Below, one piece after another: positions 53,501 to 63,127 of a stretch of DNA of 64,000 bases. Where the stretch lies: assembly GCA_039621445.1 (NCBI GenBank), contig CP154957.1, positions 9,591,071 to 9,655,070 of the forward strand, read 5' to 3'. Each line of letters begins with the position of its first letter. Within the stretch, counting starts at the first letter, position 1. The stretch comes from Euglena gracilis. Lineage: Eukaryota > Euglenida > Euglenophyceae > Euglenales. The notes beneath the pieces are model-generated. The model worked only from the letters and a program-made list of their open reading frames with translations, made no database searches and was not told the DNA's origin. The position numbers and the translations under genes are program-made.

Positions 53501-55347
53501 CATTAGCACCGGTAGCGGCATCAGAGGCACGGGATGAGCCCGTACCTCCACACACAGCGGTCACTGCACCGAAGCGTGCGGGCACACGGACACCGGCACC
53601 TGAAAAACAGGCTGCACGGACATCCATGCCCCCACCACAGACTCCGCCAACGCGAAGTGCAGCGGCGACGCCCACACCCACACCATCCTCCACGGCTGCT
53701 CCTGGGAAACCCACGAGCGCAGCAAAAGAACGCGTAGGGCGACCTTCAGCAAGGGAAACCCCTGCTGAAGGTCAACGACGCTCGGTGTCGGGGAAAAGAC
53801 CCCCGGCCCAGCCATCACCACGCACCTGGTCAAGCAAGCGTGACGCCGAACGGCGACCCTCGGATGCTCCGGAAAGCGGAAGTCCGAAGGCCCCGGCCAA
53901 ATCAAAGCCCGGTGCCGCGCCTTGCAAACCCTCACCTAAGACAGGTGATCAGCCCCCACCGAAAGGCGGTGGTGGTGCTGGAGGCCAGGGTGCATCTTCT
54001 TCTCGAGGATTAGCCTCGGGAGGAGGATTCACACAGGTCACATCATCCGGCTATGGGAAAACCTCACAGCCGAAACCACCTACGAAGGGGCAGGGAAAAT
54101 CCCGCGCCTCTACGACTACGACACCTTCCGAAGGCGAAGTTGTCATCGACTGGAATGCGATGACTCAGGATGATCCTGAGACTCATGACCTGAAAAACAG
54201 GTACATGATGATCGAACACAAGCTGCGAACAGACCAATGCCTCAATCGGTGGATTGAACCACTGTTCTGTCAAGGACGGAAATGGTCCTTTGACCAGAAT
54301 GTCACCTGGAATTATTACAATTCCAGATCACCACGTGTTTTGTCGCAATACTTCGGCGAGGAATTCCTCGTCGACAGAACATCGGAAAACCGATTTGTGT
54401 GGCTCTGCACTGTTTGCCACAGGATGTACAACAGTGCTCCTGACTTGGGATTACCCCTCGTCCATGTGTGCAACCCTGTGGATCGGAAATCGTTCCACAA
54501 GGATATGTACATACCCAACTGTGCCGCCTTGGTATGCGCCAAGTGCGTGGACAGTTGGACTCACAAGCACAATTTTTGCTACACGGAACGAGATGGTACG
54601 AATGTACCAGTACTCTGCGTCAACTGCCTGCGAGGTACCTTCTGGCACACTGCGGAAGGCGCAGTTCGCACAATCGTGCCGAGTGCCGAGAAGCCACTGG
54701 AGGAATACTCCACCTTGAACAAAAAGTTCAAGGACTTCTTCAAATATGCCAACCTCAAGCTCGACGACTACCGCCACACGGGAATGGCCCGTGGGTGGCA
54801 GATCGACAGTGGGGCGATACGCCTCGCTGCTGAGGAAGCAGGGGTAAGATTACCTTACCTCTGGGAGACAGCGGACAGGGAAAAGATACTTTTCCGCCTA
54901 TTCACAACCCAGGACCGAAACGGTCGCTGGTGCCTACCACAATGGCCACCCGAAAAACACGGGATGACCTGGAAGGACTGGCTAGGGGCCGTATTGCGAC
55001 CCCATACAGTCCGGGCGGAATGCGCCTATCATGTTCCCATCGACTTCCACCCGGGGAATGCCCCGCAGGTGTCAGCCAATCACCCTCGGAGAAACTACTT
55101 TATCTGGCCAGCGACTTTGCCCAGGAAATTCTGGGAGAAGCTGCAGTGGTTTCTCGCGGAAAGAGCGAGTGCCACCAAGCAGACAGTACCCGAAGGATGG
55201 GTTCGGGACTGGATCGCACCTGATTTCGACTATGACTCGCCAGAAACCTGGCTCGTCGACAGGCCGCAGCCACCACAATTCCAGATGGTCCTTGTGGAAG
55301 ATCCCTTGGACTCCCGCCATGATTATTGGCGGCTGGAGCGGATGTAA
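50491..55347 (+). CDS. R2 ORF3b: large unknown protein with zinc-binding-like modules and disordered linkers
   Basis: Open from 50491 to TAA 55345-55347; 1604 codons if counted from GTG 50533, no early ATG. Residues (from 50533): 1-285 Pro/Arg/Glu-rich; 287-345 Lys-Gly repeats (GKGKGKGKGKGK, then GKGGKPAGPP type); 350-760 a folded-looking region with FWELWFWLGYPCQNFGIF and a Cys-x2-Cys (536, 539)...His-x-Cys (574, 576) module; 770-1220 a Pro/Thr/Glu/Ala-rich linker; 1230-1604 a second folded region with Cys-x2-Cys (1292, 1295)...His-x-Cys (1311, 1313), then Cys 1330, 1335, 1338. Both His-x-Cys sites are followed by a DRK. No transmembrane segment. R1 preserves the first half. I recognise no family; RNA/DNA binding or a capsid-accessory role is only a guess. 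Confidence 0.7.
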   Translation, partial: TPTCKVSIFRSPERVPRRDYPAQEPVSQYTVSGDYPQEAPMPRDQYVYPPQPHPTIPDPIPRRPAEGNPPPTSDFARSARPREAATAPRAPVPPARDEPVNPWTGRPFETEEDRQQYEYAVTIQRQIARRPPVSAGQGYPARAEMTREERQQYDAAVSALTGVPAPSRLSQPARQRDVAVAEAPPARPTSSAAGKRDRGPENLTPQPQRRSPRSENPPAAMRVDAEEEAPPAPDVTAERARRETRPSPVAPVYSNRGDAEQEFARTPSTESVTYPVYTEEDPEYWEYWDPYRATIEWLSNTKGKGKGKGKGKGKGKGQEKGGKAPSGKGGKPAGPPPGKGGKSAGPPAGKGGKAAEPSKTKDYDADQLFDYLDEIWPKIDQDLEKYTRAGNVIHRPPEAVLAVVQDRMHDHCKRFIYSTELHAFEGYPHSDEMVLDQMSGFWELWFWLGYPCQNFGIFTDRNGLTYIDCLNTCEDDETFVAQLKEIFNHMYSVSALGIQWKYYPLPEKLQAQAAVMFTNNLQVFLDSMYGMLFKVLDVDLAYPQRYKLECQFCKEVHIVDFWGFGERGKPPPTAENAGSPPTRRFLLHQCRKPQIGTQDRKVLKQHRQKIFLLQQYWHRAWITYVLEVYIYFLEQMTTDVDIHRKWIPRGYTEVDARPYDPDRRRINLRPDWTGAEIGLREHLQTQFGEILDWQEFEVFFAPRELSQPRYAVPLPAFLEETGEYGMGETRRSQWEDLCLINEDEPQPPPGSWVRASWPPPYPNSDRSESISFFRLSNAQGCYRSREDPRSAAQLHTEESPPEAEETGEAVPMAEDEPQPAEPPARETRSPSVVMLDTVAETAQRPGSPTGEMTPIPLSPSSLGTPGGPTPPRKNPPETVTHTPEILRLKLPVPGEIPTTEEPVEEPTSGEGPERRPSLGGRVLGGLRSLIAVVTPRGTAASSSTAVAETAQAADETTEAAAMEEDEPPPTAAPPPVSETTRTEGEPTATSVVTTLPVPVQDEPTLAPVAASEARDEPVPPHTAVTAPKRAGTRTPAPEKQAARTSMPPPQTPPTRSAAATPTPTPSSTAAPGKPTSAAKERVGRPSARETPAEGQRRSVSGKRPPAQPSPRTWSSKRDAERRPSDAPESGSPKAPAKSKPGAAPCKPSPKTGDQPPPKGGGGAGGQGASSSRGLASGGGFTQVTSSGYGKTSQPKPPTKGQGKSRASTTTTPSEGEVVIDWNAMTQDDPETHDLKNRYMMIEHKLRTDQCLNRWIEPLFCQGRKWSFDQNVTWNYYNSRSPRVLSQYFGEEFLVDRTSENRFVWLCTVCHRMYNSAPDLGLPLVHVCNPVDRKSFHKDMYIPNCAALVCAKCVDSWTHKHNFCYTERDGTNVPVLCVNCLRGTFWHTAEGAVRTIVPSAEKPLEEYSTLNKKFKDFFKYANLKLDDYRHTGMARGWQIDSGAIRLAAEEAGVRLPYLWETADREKILFRLFTTQDRNGRWCLPQWPPEKHGMTWKDWLGAVLRPHTVRAECAYHVPIDFHPGNAPQVSANHPRRNYFIWPATLPRKFWEKLQWFLAERASATKQTVPEGWVRDWIAPDFDYDSPETWLVDRPQPPQFQMVLVEDPLDSRHDYWRLERM

Positions 55348-56228
55348 TGCCGAAACGGCATTACCAAGCCCATGTAAGGTAAGCGCCTTCATGGAGCTCA
55401 TACACTATATATATACACTGGAAGCGGAAATCGCTAAACAGCCCTGGGATGAACCTGGGTCTGTGTCCCTCAGCGCTCTGGATGGAAGCATCCAAGAGCC
55501 CCCCCCCCCCTGCCAACCCATTATACCAGTGACCATGCGGACGGAAACCGTCTGCGGGAGGTAATCGCCTCTTATTGCGTCGTGAAGGAGCTACTGCTGT
55601 GAAGACCTTGGCAGCCGGGAAACCTGGCAAGCCGCTAAGTGACGCACAGCACACAGCGCGCACGCCGTAATAATAGGCCAACTTATCACTTTTCGGCCCT
55701 AAGGCCCTTAAGGCTGCCAGACAGCAAAAATTCTGTTCTGGCCTAAGCCAGCCCCCCTCTCCTCCCTACTTTCCCCCCACCCCCGCAAAGCTGTCGCCGG
55801 CAGTCGGTTTTTTTAGTAGGCTTTTGTTTCCTAGTGCGGATATGACCGCCTAGGAGCCTTATCCGGGTATGACCAGGATAAGAGACTGCCCCCCCCTTCA
55901 ACACCTCTCCCTTGGGTTTTCAGCGAATCGCTTGACCAACCCCGCGTGCCTTTGGCACACCCAAAGTGGGTGGATGGGACACTTTGTCAGGAAACCTGCC
56001 AAGCCCCGTTTCCCACAGTGGGCTTTTTCACACCCCACCTAAGCCGAAACGGCTAATAGGTAACCGCGAAACGCGGCTAACCTTTTGCGCGTTTTTGGGC
56101 TTTGGGTGGATGCCACTGTGCGGAAAGGAGAGACACCGAATGGAGAAGTGAACCCCACCTGGGGCGGCGTCAGATATCCTGACTGGACTGGGAAACCCTG
56201 GTCCATGAAGGAAATCGGGCGTAGCCCT
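55348..56228 (+). other. R2 3' untranslated region
   Basis: No open frame of note. It contains TATATATA at 55408-55415, a C run at 55501, and the short inverted repeat CTTATCC...GGATAAG at 55858-55882. Confidence 0.6.
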
Positions 56229-56238
56229 GGGAGGGGGA
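56229..56238 (+). other. R2 polypurine tract
   Basis: GGGAGGGGGA directly abuts the 3' LTR, the expected position for plus-strand priming. Confidence 0.85.
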
Positions 56239-56667
56239 TGTGTACCAGGCACGTCCCAGCTCTGTAGGATATCTGCAGAGTGGGTTCTGTGACGGTCGCA
56301 CCGCTGTGGAAACCCACAGCTGGTAAGATCGTGGCAGACCCTTCTGGGATCTGCCCCTGGACACGTCAGCACTTTTCTTTCCTTCCCCCACAGGTGGTAT
56401 TCTTTACTCTCACAATCTCCAAGTTTCACCATTGGTTTTGTCAGAGGGAAAAACCCTCGGAACAATCGACTTTGATCTCAGAAGAAACTTCTGAATCTTT
56501 GCTTTGTGCTTTGCTTCTTTGGGAAGTGGGAATCAAAAGGGGAAAACCACTTTTCGTTACTCCAAAGACTTTTCCCTACCATAAGTAGGCTGCGCACCAA
56601 GGCGAAAGCGAAAGGCTTTTACAGAAAGTTCCAAAAAGGGGAAAAGGGAAAGCGTTGGACGTACACT
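56239..56667 (+). repeat. R2 3' LTR
   Basis: 429 bp, TGTGTACC...GTACACT, matching the 5' LTR. It is followed by TSD TGTCA at 56668-56672. Confidence 0.9.
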
Positions 56668-56672
56668 TGTCA

Positions 56673-59600
56673 ACCCTGCTTTCCGGCATGGAATGGCTAC
56701 TATGTACCCACTCAGCCGACAGACGACAACAAAAACGTAATCGTAAATTTTGTCATCTGATCCTTTGCAAGGTTCAAGTTCGAGAAAATCCATGCAGAGG
56801 GACGTAAAAATGTCTGGTGGTACGGGGAAAAAGTCCATCGTACCAGGGGGGGTACCTCTGCGCGGTTTCACAGCCTGACAAATTTGGCACCGTTGCGAAA
56901 TTCGCAAACAGCGCGAATATAATTCTTTTTCACTCAGGGTTGTGCAATATCTGCGACCCACTAGTGAAAGAAGTTTGGGGGCCCCAGGGTGACCATGGTT
57001 GTGATAGCTCAAAATCACATCATCAACCAGGTCTTGGGGTATACAATATTTATAACCAGAATCATTCCGAAAAATAAGCCGCAATGGTGATAGAGAGTAA
57101 TTCTCTATGGATTCACCATTACGAAGTCTATTCACAATGGTACAATATATAGGGTCACGCGAATAATCCCATTCGCGGAAAAATAGGGGGGTAGGAGTTT
57201 CCGTACGCGTAATGTGACGGGGTCCGGCAGTGCGTCCACGCCGGCGCCTTCCACGCAATGGTGAAATGGCGATGCTGCGATATACCCGGGAAACGGGTAG
57301 TGAATCGAGCATGTTGTCCGCAGCGTCGGATCGACGTGCGAACTGGTCAGCCTCCTGGCTGCCATGAAAAGTCGCATCACCCTCATCCGGGTTCCCAGGA
57401 TAATACCAGGGGGCTCGGCTGAGAGGATCCGCAACTTTTTGTGTGTGACCTGGGGTATAAATTACCACCAGGTTAAACTGGCTCAAGAACTCATGCCATC
57501 GGCATCTTCTGCCCACTGATGACATGGCCTTGTTCAGGTCCTCGGTATACCAGTGTTGAAGGCTCTCATGGTCTGTCAACACGAGTATCTGGACCAAGCT
57601 GCTGGCTATCCAGCTGCGGAATTTCTGGAGTATAAGCACAATGGCATATGTCTCCTTTTCGCGAATGCTCCATTTAACCTGTCCTTTCTCGTTGTCGCCC
57701 TGTAGCTTCCTGCTGAAGAAAGCCACAGGTCGGAGTTCATTCGCCGCATTATGCTGGCTAAGAACCCCGCCAACAGCGTAATCGCTGCTGTCGACTTCCA
57801 GGACATACGGTTTGTATGGATCCGCGATATCGAGAACCACGTTCTCGAGGAGCAAGTCCTTGATTTTATTCAAGGCCTCGCGCATTTGGTCATCCCAAAT
57901 GACTTTTGCGTTATCGGGTGTCCGATTTTTGAGTTGTCGGGTTAGGGGTACCGCGATTTTCGCGAAATCTTTCATGTAAATCGCGTAATATTGGGCTAAT
58001 CCCAAAAATCCCTTTAAATGCGTTAAGGTCCTAATGACCTGAGGAGTCCATTTCTTAATGGCCTCCATCTTGCTGGGTGCGGCTTTACGCTGCCCGTTGC
58101 TCAGGATATGCCCGCAAAACTTAATATTTTTGCGAAACAGGTGCATTTTGGAACCCTTCACAAAAAGCAAATGCTTTTTGAACGCGGATAATACCGCCCG
58201 CACATCGCGATAATGCGGTTCGAGGATATCCTCGCCCGATTTCGCGGATGGCGGTTGGGTTCCCACCAGTACATCGTCGATGTACACCAGAGCAAACGGT
58301 AAATCGCGCAAAACCCACTGGATCATGCGTTGAAACATGGCTGGGCCATTCTTAACACCCATGGGGAGTACCGTCTATTGGTACACACCCTTGGATGTCA
58401 CGAATGCCGTGTACGGTTGCGAATCAGGATGCAAATGCATCTGATGGAAACCGTCTTCCAGATCAAAGATTGACCACAACCGGTTATCCGATTGTCTGGT
58501 GATCAAATCCTCGATCAGCGGTAACGGGAAGGGGTCATCCTTCGTTTGGGAGTTCAGGTACCGGTAATCCAGCACTAGTCTCCACTTCTTCTGACCAGAC
58601 TGGTCAGCGGGTTTGGGCACCACAAAAGCTTGTGATGTCCATTCGCTCTTGGAAGGGATAATCCACTTCCGCTGCTTGTTCGCGTTCACCCGAACAACGG
58701 AAGAATTTCCGGTGCATGGGTTTAGCGCCATCCTTGAGCTCGATTTTGCAAACACCGAACGGGCCGCGAATCGCGGGGTCGATGTCGCAGGCGTAAACTG
58801 GGTTATCCAGTACACCATGAAATTCGCGAGTAATTCGCGAACAATAGTCAGCAGACTTGGGGTGCTGGTCCGCACTCTCAATGACCGCAGAAATCTGCGT
58901 TGAGGGTGTGGCATCCCCATCCGTACCAAGGTATCTTGGCACACGCAAATCGGATATTCCGAATGCGTCGAAGAAACAAACGTGAAAAATGATTTCTTTA
59001 ACAGGTGGTAATAATATACCACAAAAATCCTCGAATAGTGGTACATCAGCGGGTAAGTCCCACCAATGGAAGCACACATGGAATAATTGGTGAAACCAAT
59101 CCGCATTCGGATTGACAGGTATGAGGAGAGCTCCTCGCGCTTCATCGCGAAGGATTTTCTCCACCACATCCAGGATAAGTTTTGGGGGAGGGTGCATCCA
59201 TAGCACCGTATCACCCCAAAATTTAAGAAATGCGTTGGAATGTCGCGACCAATATCGTGACAAGCGCGCATGCGCTTTTGATGAAAACGCATCAATTTCC
59301 TACGACAAATCGAGAGAATCAGCCACAACCGCGATTTTGGAGAACCATTCCTCCATTGACCAAAATTAAATGCGTTCCATACGCGCATCGCGTATGTGTC
59401 GACCTGGTTCGCGGGTTGAAGAGCGGTAACGCAAGTCAGGGATCCGCAAACATAGGTCAAGGGTGTGTCATCCACACTCCCAAGGGACAATCCCAAGGGT
59501 TGATGGTTTGGATGGGTGCATACCCAATCCATATCATGCCAGATGGAGGTGGGGGAGGTGTGTGACACGGATTTCGCGGTCCCAAACAACAAGGCAATAC

Positions 59601-60802
59601 CTCGTTGTTGGAGCACTTGATGTACGGTCGCACATTGCGATCCGCAACCAAGTGTATGGTTACGCGAAATCGGGATTAGTGTTGGTGTTTGGACTAAACA
59701 TCCACAATCGAAATCTGGCTGGGCGGAAATTCTCCTACAGTGCACACATTGGTAGGAAGTGTCGGAGTAGTGGTCCTGGTCGCGCATGTTGGTCCGGTGG
59801 GGGTGTGTGTAAAAGTTGGGATGCGCTTTCGAAGCTACTGGGGGGTGTACAGATGTATCTGAAAGCGATACGTCTGGTGGAAAACAGGATGTTGGTGCAG
59901 CTGGGCGACTACTCGACACCGTAATTACTTCAGGCCTTTGGGCTTTCGTCTTGTAACCCAGTGGAACGAGGGAGGTACCGCTACTCGCTTGCCCTGCCTC
60001 ATGGAGAACGGAAGTTGGTGTGTCAATGGGCAGGGGGTGAACTTTCTCGGTACACCCGGTGTGGAAAACGTTGGTTGGTGAGGTTGGTAACGGGGTAAAA
60101 TTTTTTGAAAACGGTGTGGAAAAATTGGTGGTCGTCGCGGTTGACGCCACAGGTGATGAAGGTTTGGGGGGCAATGAAGAGAATGGTGATGTGCGCAAAC
60201 CGTGGGAGTGGCAATCCACTACCAGCCGGTGCTGACGTAAAAAGGGGTATCCCAGAATTACGTCAGAACCATGGATTCCGGATTCGTATCCCCAGGTATC
60301 CGGAAAATTTTGCGGTTGGGGGGGTGTGAGTGGTGCTTGGGGATGAGGGGTAGGACAATGTCCAAAAAGCATCCCAAGTCACCACCGCACATGGGGGTGT
60401 TGTCAGCCGTCGTAATTTTGATCGGCTTCTTGGCTTGCACCAAGAGGGGGGTTGGTATCAACCCGAACCGAAAAAGTAGTGCAACGCGACAACCAGTGTC
60501 AATGAGAATTTTGACTTTTGCACAAAAATTTTGGATTTTGATTTCCGCTTGGACCAAAAGTTCCATGGGGGGTAAGCAAAGTGAAGGGTCTGGCGAAAAT
60601 TCGTTTTCTTGCCAGCTTTCCCATGAACCCTTTCCTACTTTGCACAACATTCCGAGCAGAAAGTTGGAGTGGGGGGTGGGGGCCCGAAAATTTTCCGGGT
60701 ACCGACCAGAAAGGCAGATGGGCAGGGGGGGCAAGGTTGATCAGGTCCTACCTCCATCTGTTCATCAGCCCAGAGGTCCGTGCCCTCGGACCTCGGGCTC
60801 CC
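56673..60802 (-). pseudogene. pol: R1 pol, 5' part: protease through first half of integrase
   Basis: Minus strand. Protease ILIDTGCRVALL near 60480 and DVILGYPFL near 60260, separated by a frameshift near 60310-60330. A small deletion near 59350 and another near 58670 move the frame and back. Extra domain VLWMHPPPKLILDVVEKIL at about 59195. RT: RLVLDYRYLN, FDLEDGFHQM; a nonsense TAG replaces a Trp codon at 58376-58378; YIDD at about 58280. Unlike R2, the RT-RNase H junction is uninterrupted (58362 down to 56673). RNase H VLEVDSSDYAVGG, integrase finger YHNHGHPG...CQICQ and first Asp (CMDFLELE), stopping at the R2 insertion. At least four lesions: inactive. Confidence 0.88.
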
Positions 60803-60805
60803 CTA
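60767..60805 (-). promoter_or_regulatory. Candidate gag-pol readthrough stem-loop (R1)
   Basis: Minus strand UAG (60805-60803), GGG, then the same 13-bp stem with AGGGCA loop and one bulge as at 44649-44687; identical across this block although flanking codons differ (for example CTG GAG TAG versus TTG GAG TAG). Confidence 0.75.
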
Positions 60806-61463
60806 CTCCAGGTCCGAACCGGCCAAATAGCCGGCTATGGGCCTTTTAGAGGTATACACGGATTTCAACGTGCGCACCGCCATGCGGGCCTCGTCGAAAT
60901 CGGTATCAGTGGTCTCGTCCCCCTCCCTGCCCGAAGCCGGGGTGTCATCCTCCAAACAAGATATCTTGAAACCGACTTTATGGCGGTTGGAGGAGTGACC
61001 CTTGTCACCGCGATTCATACCGCGATGACGTTGGCCAGGGCGGGGAGAACGAGAACGCGGACATTTGGATGAGTGGTGATCACTCGATCCACAAAGCGAA
61101 CACCGAGATTTGTGTCGCGATTCTGGGTAACGGGGGGATCGGTTTCCCGATTTCCCGTCAAACCGTCGTGGTGACCGGATATCCCGTCGACCATAACCGG
61201 TGTATCGGGGTTTTCCCGATGAGGATCGCGAAGAGGATGATCCGCTTCGCGAACGCGATCGCGATGTCTCGCGATGAGAATCACGCTTCTTGGCCGGGGC
61301 ACCGGGTGACCTACCCCGAGGGTACCGTGTTTCCGCTCATCGCGGAACAGGATCCGGGGGCTAATACCACCGGAACGGGGACCCGATGACCGTGAATTGC
61401 CCGATTGGCGTGAAAACGCGGAGGAACCCGAACCTCGTGATGAGGTCGAGCCTCGCGGACTCT
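60803..61463 (-). pseudogene. gag: R1 gag, 3' part: Arg/Ser linker, second zinc knuckle, C-terminus
   Basis: Starts at the R3 insertion (SPRGSTSSRGSGSSAFSRQS) and runs to the UAG at 60803. The Arg/Ser linker changes frame once near 61370-61390 relative to R2. The second knuckle region is near 61060-61100 and the conserved tail KISCLEDDTPASGREGDE then AGYLAGSDLE precedes the stop. Gag nucleocapsid-like role inferred from R2. The frame is broken, so this copy is a pseudogene. Confidence 0.75.
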
Positions 61464-61748
61464 TGTGAGCGCGGGCCAGATTTGAGATTTTTTTTGGTAA
61501 GAGATGCCAGCAGAAATTAGGCATTGCCTCACAGAGATTTTGGGGAATTACCTTTTTCACAGGCAAGCTGGCAAACAGTGTACAAGTTTGCGTGGGACTC
61601 TGAACTGGATTCAAGTACCAAGTCTTGTCTTCTGGGGTGCTGTGGGGAAGTTTGAGAAGAAGACCCCTGAAGACTGAAAAGTTGGTTTTGGCCAGAAGTC
61701 TGATGTGGTGAAATTATCTGGACACACTGGACCATCCCCCAACTAGCA
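61464..61748 (+). repeat. R3 left (5') LTR
   Basis: Starts TGTGAGCGCGGG, ends CAACTAGCA. Confidence 0.85.
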
Positions 61749-62832
61749 CAAACTTGTATGAGATTTGCACTGCAGAAAAGCCCCGTACAAACGTACCTGT
61801 GGAGCCGGGAGACACTCAGAAGAGAAATGTCATGGAAGTGGCGGGCCAGCTCAGCAGCAGAAGGGGGACAAGGCAGAGGAAGGCATCAGTTGGCACACAG
61901 TGAGATGCTGTGTTGGGCCACCATGATCAACTCTCCAGATCAAGCTAGCAGCGGGTGATCCTGGAGTTGGTGCTGCTGTGGATCTTGGTTGGAGCCTGGG
62001 CTGAAGGACAGACAAATGTCAATCGCAGCCCGCCATCATCATCAATAATCTATCTCAATCTCCAAAATGTCTGTCAAGATGTCATTTCAGGGTCAAGTTC
62101 AAGTCAAGATGTCAAATTCAATTTCAAGATGCCAAGGAATCTGTGGAGGAAGAAAGTTGTCATGTCAAGATTTCAATTTCCCAAGGTCATTCTGTGAAGG
62201 AGTTCTGTCATCATTTCCAAGATTTCAAGTCCCCAAGGCCAATCTGTGGAGGATCCAAGGTGTGATGTTCAAGATTTCAAGTTCCCAAGTTCAAGATGTC
62301 AAGTTTCAACGTCATTGGTCAATTACCCCCTGGAGATTTCGGGGCGAGGAGCCTGACCTCGTAAAAAACAGTGATCAGGGTTGTGCAACAGCCCTACAAA
62401 TGCACATCTGGTGATCATCTTCAAGTTCGTCAACCTGTTGCTGCTGTGATGGCTGTGGTGTGTGCCGCCTCCCCGTTCGGTGCTGGGCCGCTTCAAGGGG
62501 GCTCTGCTCCGGTTTGGCTCGGCGGGGGTCGCCGAAGCCCCGGCTGGACCCCATGGGGGGTCATGTTGTACGGGGTAGGTCGTACGACATGGCTCTCTAA
62601 GGTGGAAAGGCTGGGGTGGAGGTAGGCGGGCCCCACATGGTATTTATCTGTGGATTTGGACATGTTTACGATTATCTGTGGATTCGAAGATTTGGCAATT
62701 TAAATTCGAGAACCGCCATTCGTCACTTTTCCATGTCGCTGCTGCGTGTGTGTGTGTGTGTGTGTTGAATTTTTATCTCCGGCCCGCTCATTTTTTACTT
62801 CCGTTTTGGACAATTGCCTGGCAATTGTTTTT

Positions 62833-62843
62833 GGGAAGGGGGG
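62833..62843 (+). other. R3 polypurine tract
   Basis: GGGAAGGGGGG adjoining the right LTR. Confidence 0.75.
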
Positions 62844-63127
62844 TGTGAGCGCGGGCCAGATTTGAGATTTATTTTGGTAAGAGATGCCAGCAGAAATTAG
62901 GCATTGCCTCACAGAGATTTTGGGGAATTACATTTTTCACAGGCAAGCTGGCAAACAGTGTACAAGTTTGCGTGGGACTCTGAACTGGATTCAAGTACCA
63001 AGTCTTGTCTTCTGGGGTGCTGTGGGGAAGTTTGAGAAGAAGACCCCTGAAGACTAAAAAGTTGGTTTTGGCCAGAAGTCTGATGTGGTGAAATTATCTG
63101 GACACACTGGACCAAACCCCAACTTGC
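62844..63127 (+). repeat. R3 right (3') LTR
   Basis: Starts TGTGAGCGCGGG, ends CAACTTGCA, followed by ACTCT. Confidence 0.85.

Larger units (their letters stand above)
39836..56667 (+). mobile_element. R2: 16.8-kb chromodomain Ty3/gypsy-like retrotransposon with extra ORF3
   Basis: Order: 5' LTR 39836-40263, primer-binding site 40264, gag 40574-44651, UAG, pol 44652-49738, ORF3a 49907-50509, ORF3b to 55347, polypurine tract 56229-56238, 3' LTR 56239-56667. 5-bp TSD TGTCA. LTRs are nearly identical (a short difference near 40113/56517 and scattered substitutions), so insertion is relatively recent, yet gag and pol each carry a frame change. At 16.8 kb it is far longer than typical Ty3/gypsy elements (about 5-9 kb), due to the long Gag and ORF3. 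Confidence 0.93.
61464..63127 (+). mobile_element. R3: 1.66-kb non-autonomous LTR element (TRIM-like)
   Basis: Direct repeats 61464-61748 and 62844-63127 (about 284 bp, TGTGAGCG...CAACTTGCA, TG...CA ends) flank 1.1 kb. TSD ACTCT at 61459-61463 and 63128-63132; removing R3 restores the R1 gag codons. GGGAAGGGGGG immediately before the right LTR is a polypurine tract, so orientation is plus. No TGG-type primer site follows the left LTR (sequence CAAACTTGTATG). The interior has no gag-pol frame but contains repeated TCAAGATTTCAA/TCAAGATGTCAA motifs (62060-62310). LTRs are about 97 percent identical by eye, so insertion is younger than R1. Confidence 0.88.

Noticed and set aside
50969-53714. Large minus-strand frames (577, 257 and 236 codons) opposite R2 ORF3b
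   Set aside because: Low-complexity antisense translations of the GC-rich ORF3b; no counterpart in R1.
49907-55347. ORF3 as a retroviral envelope gene
   Set aside because: Position fits, but there is no signal peptide, fusion peptide or transmembrane segment, and the protein is hydrophilic with Lys-Gly and Pro-rich regions.
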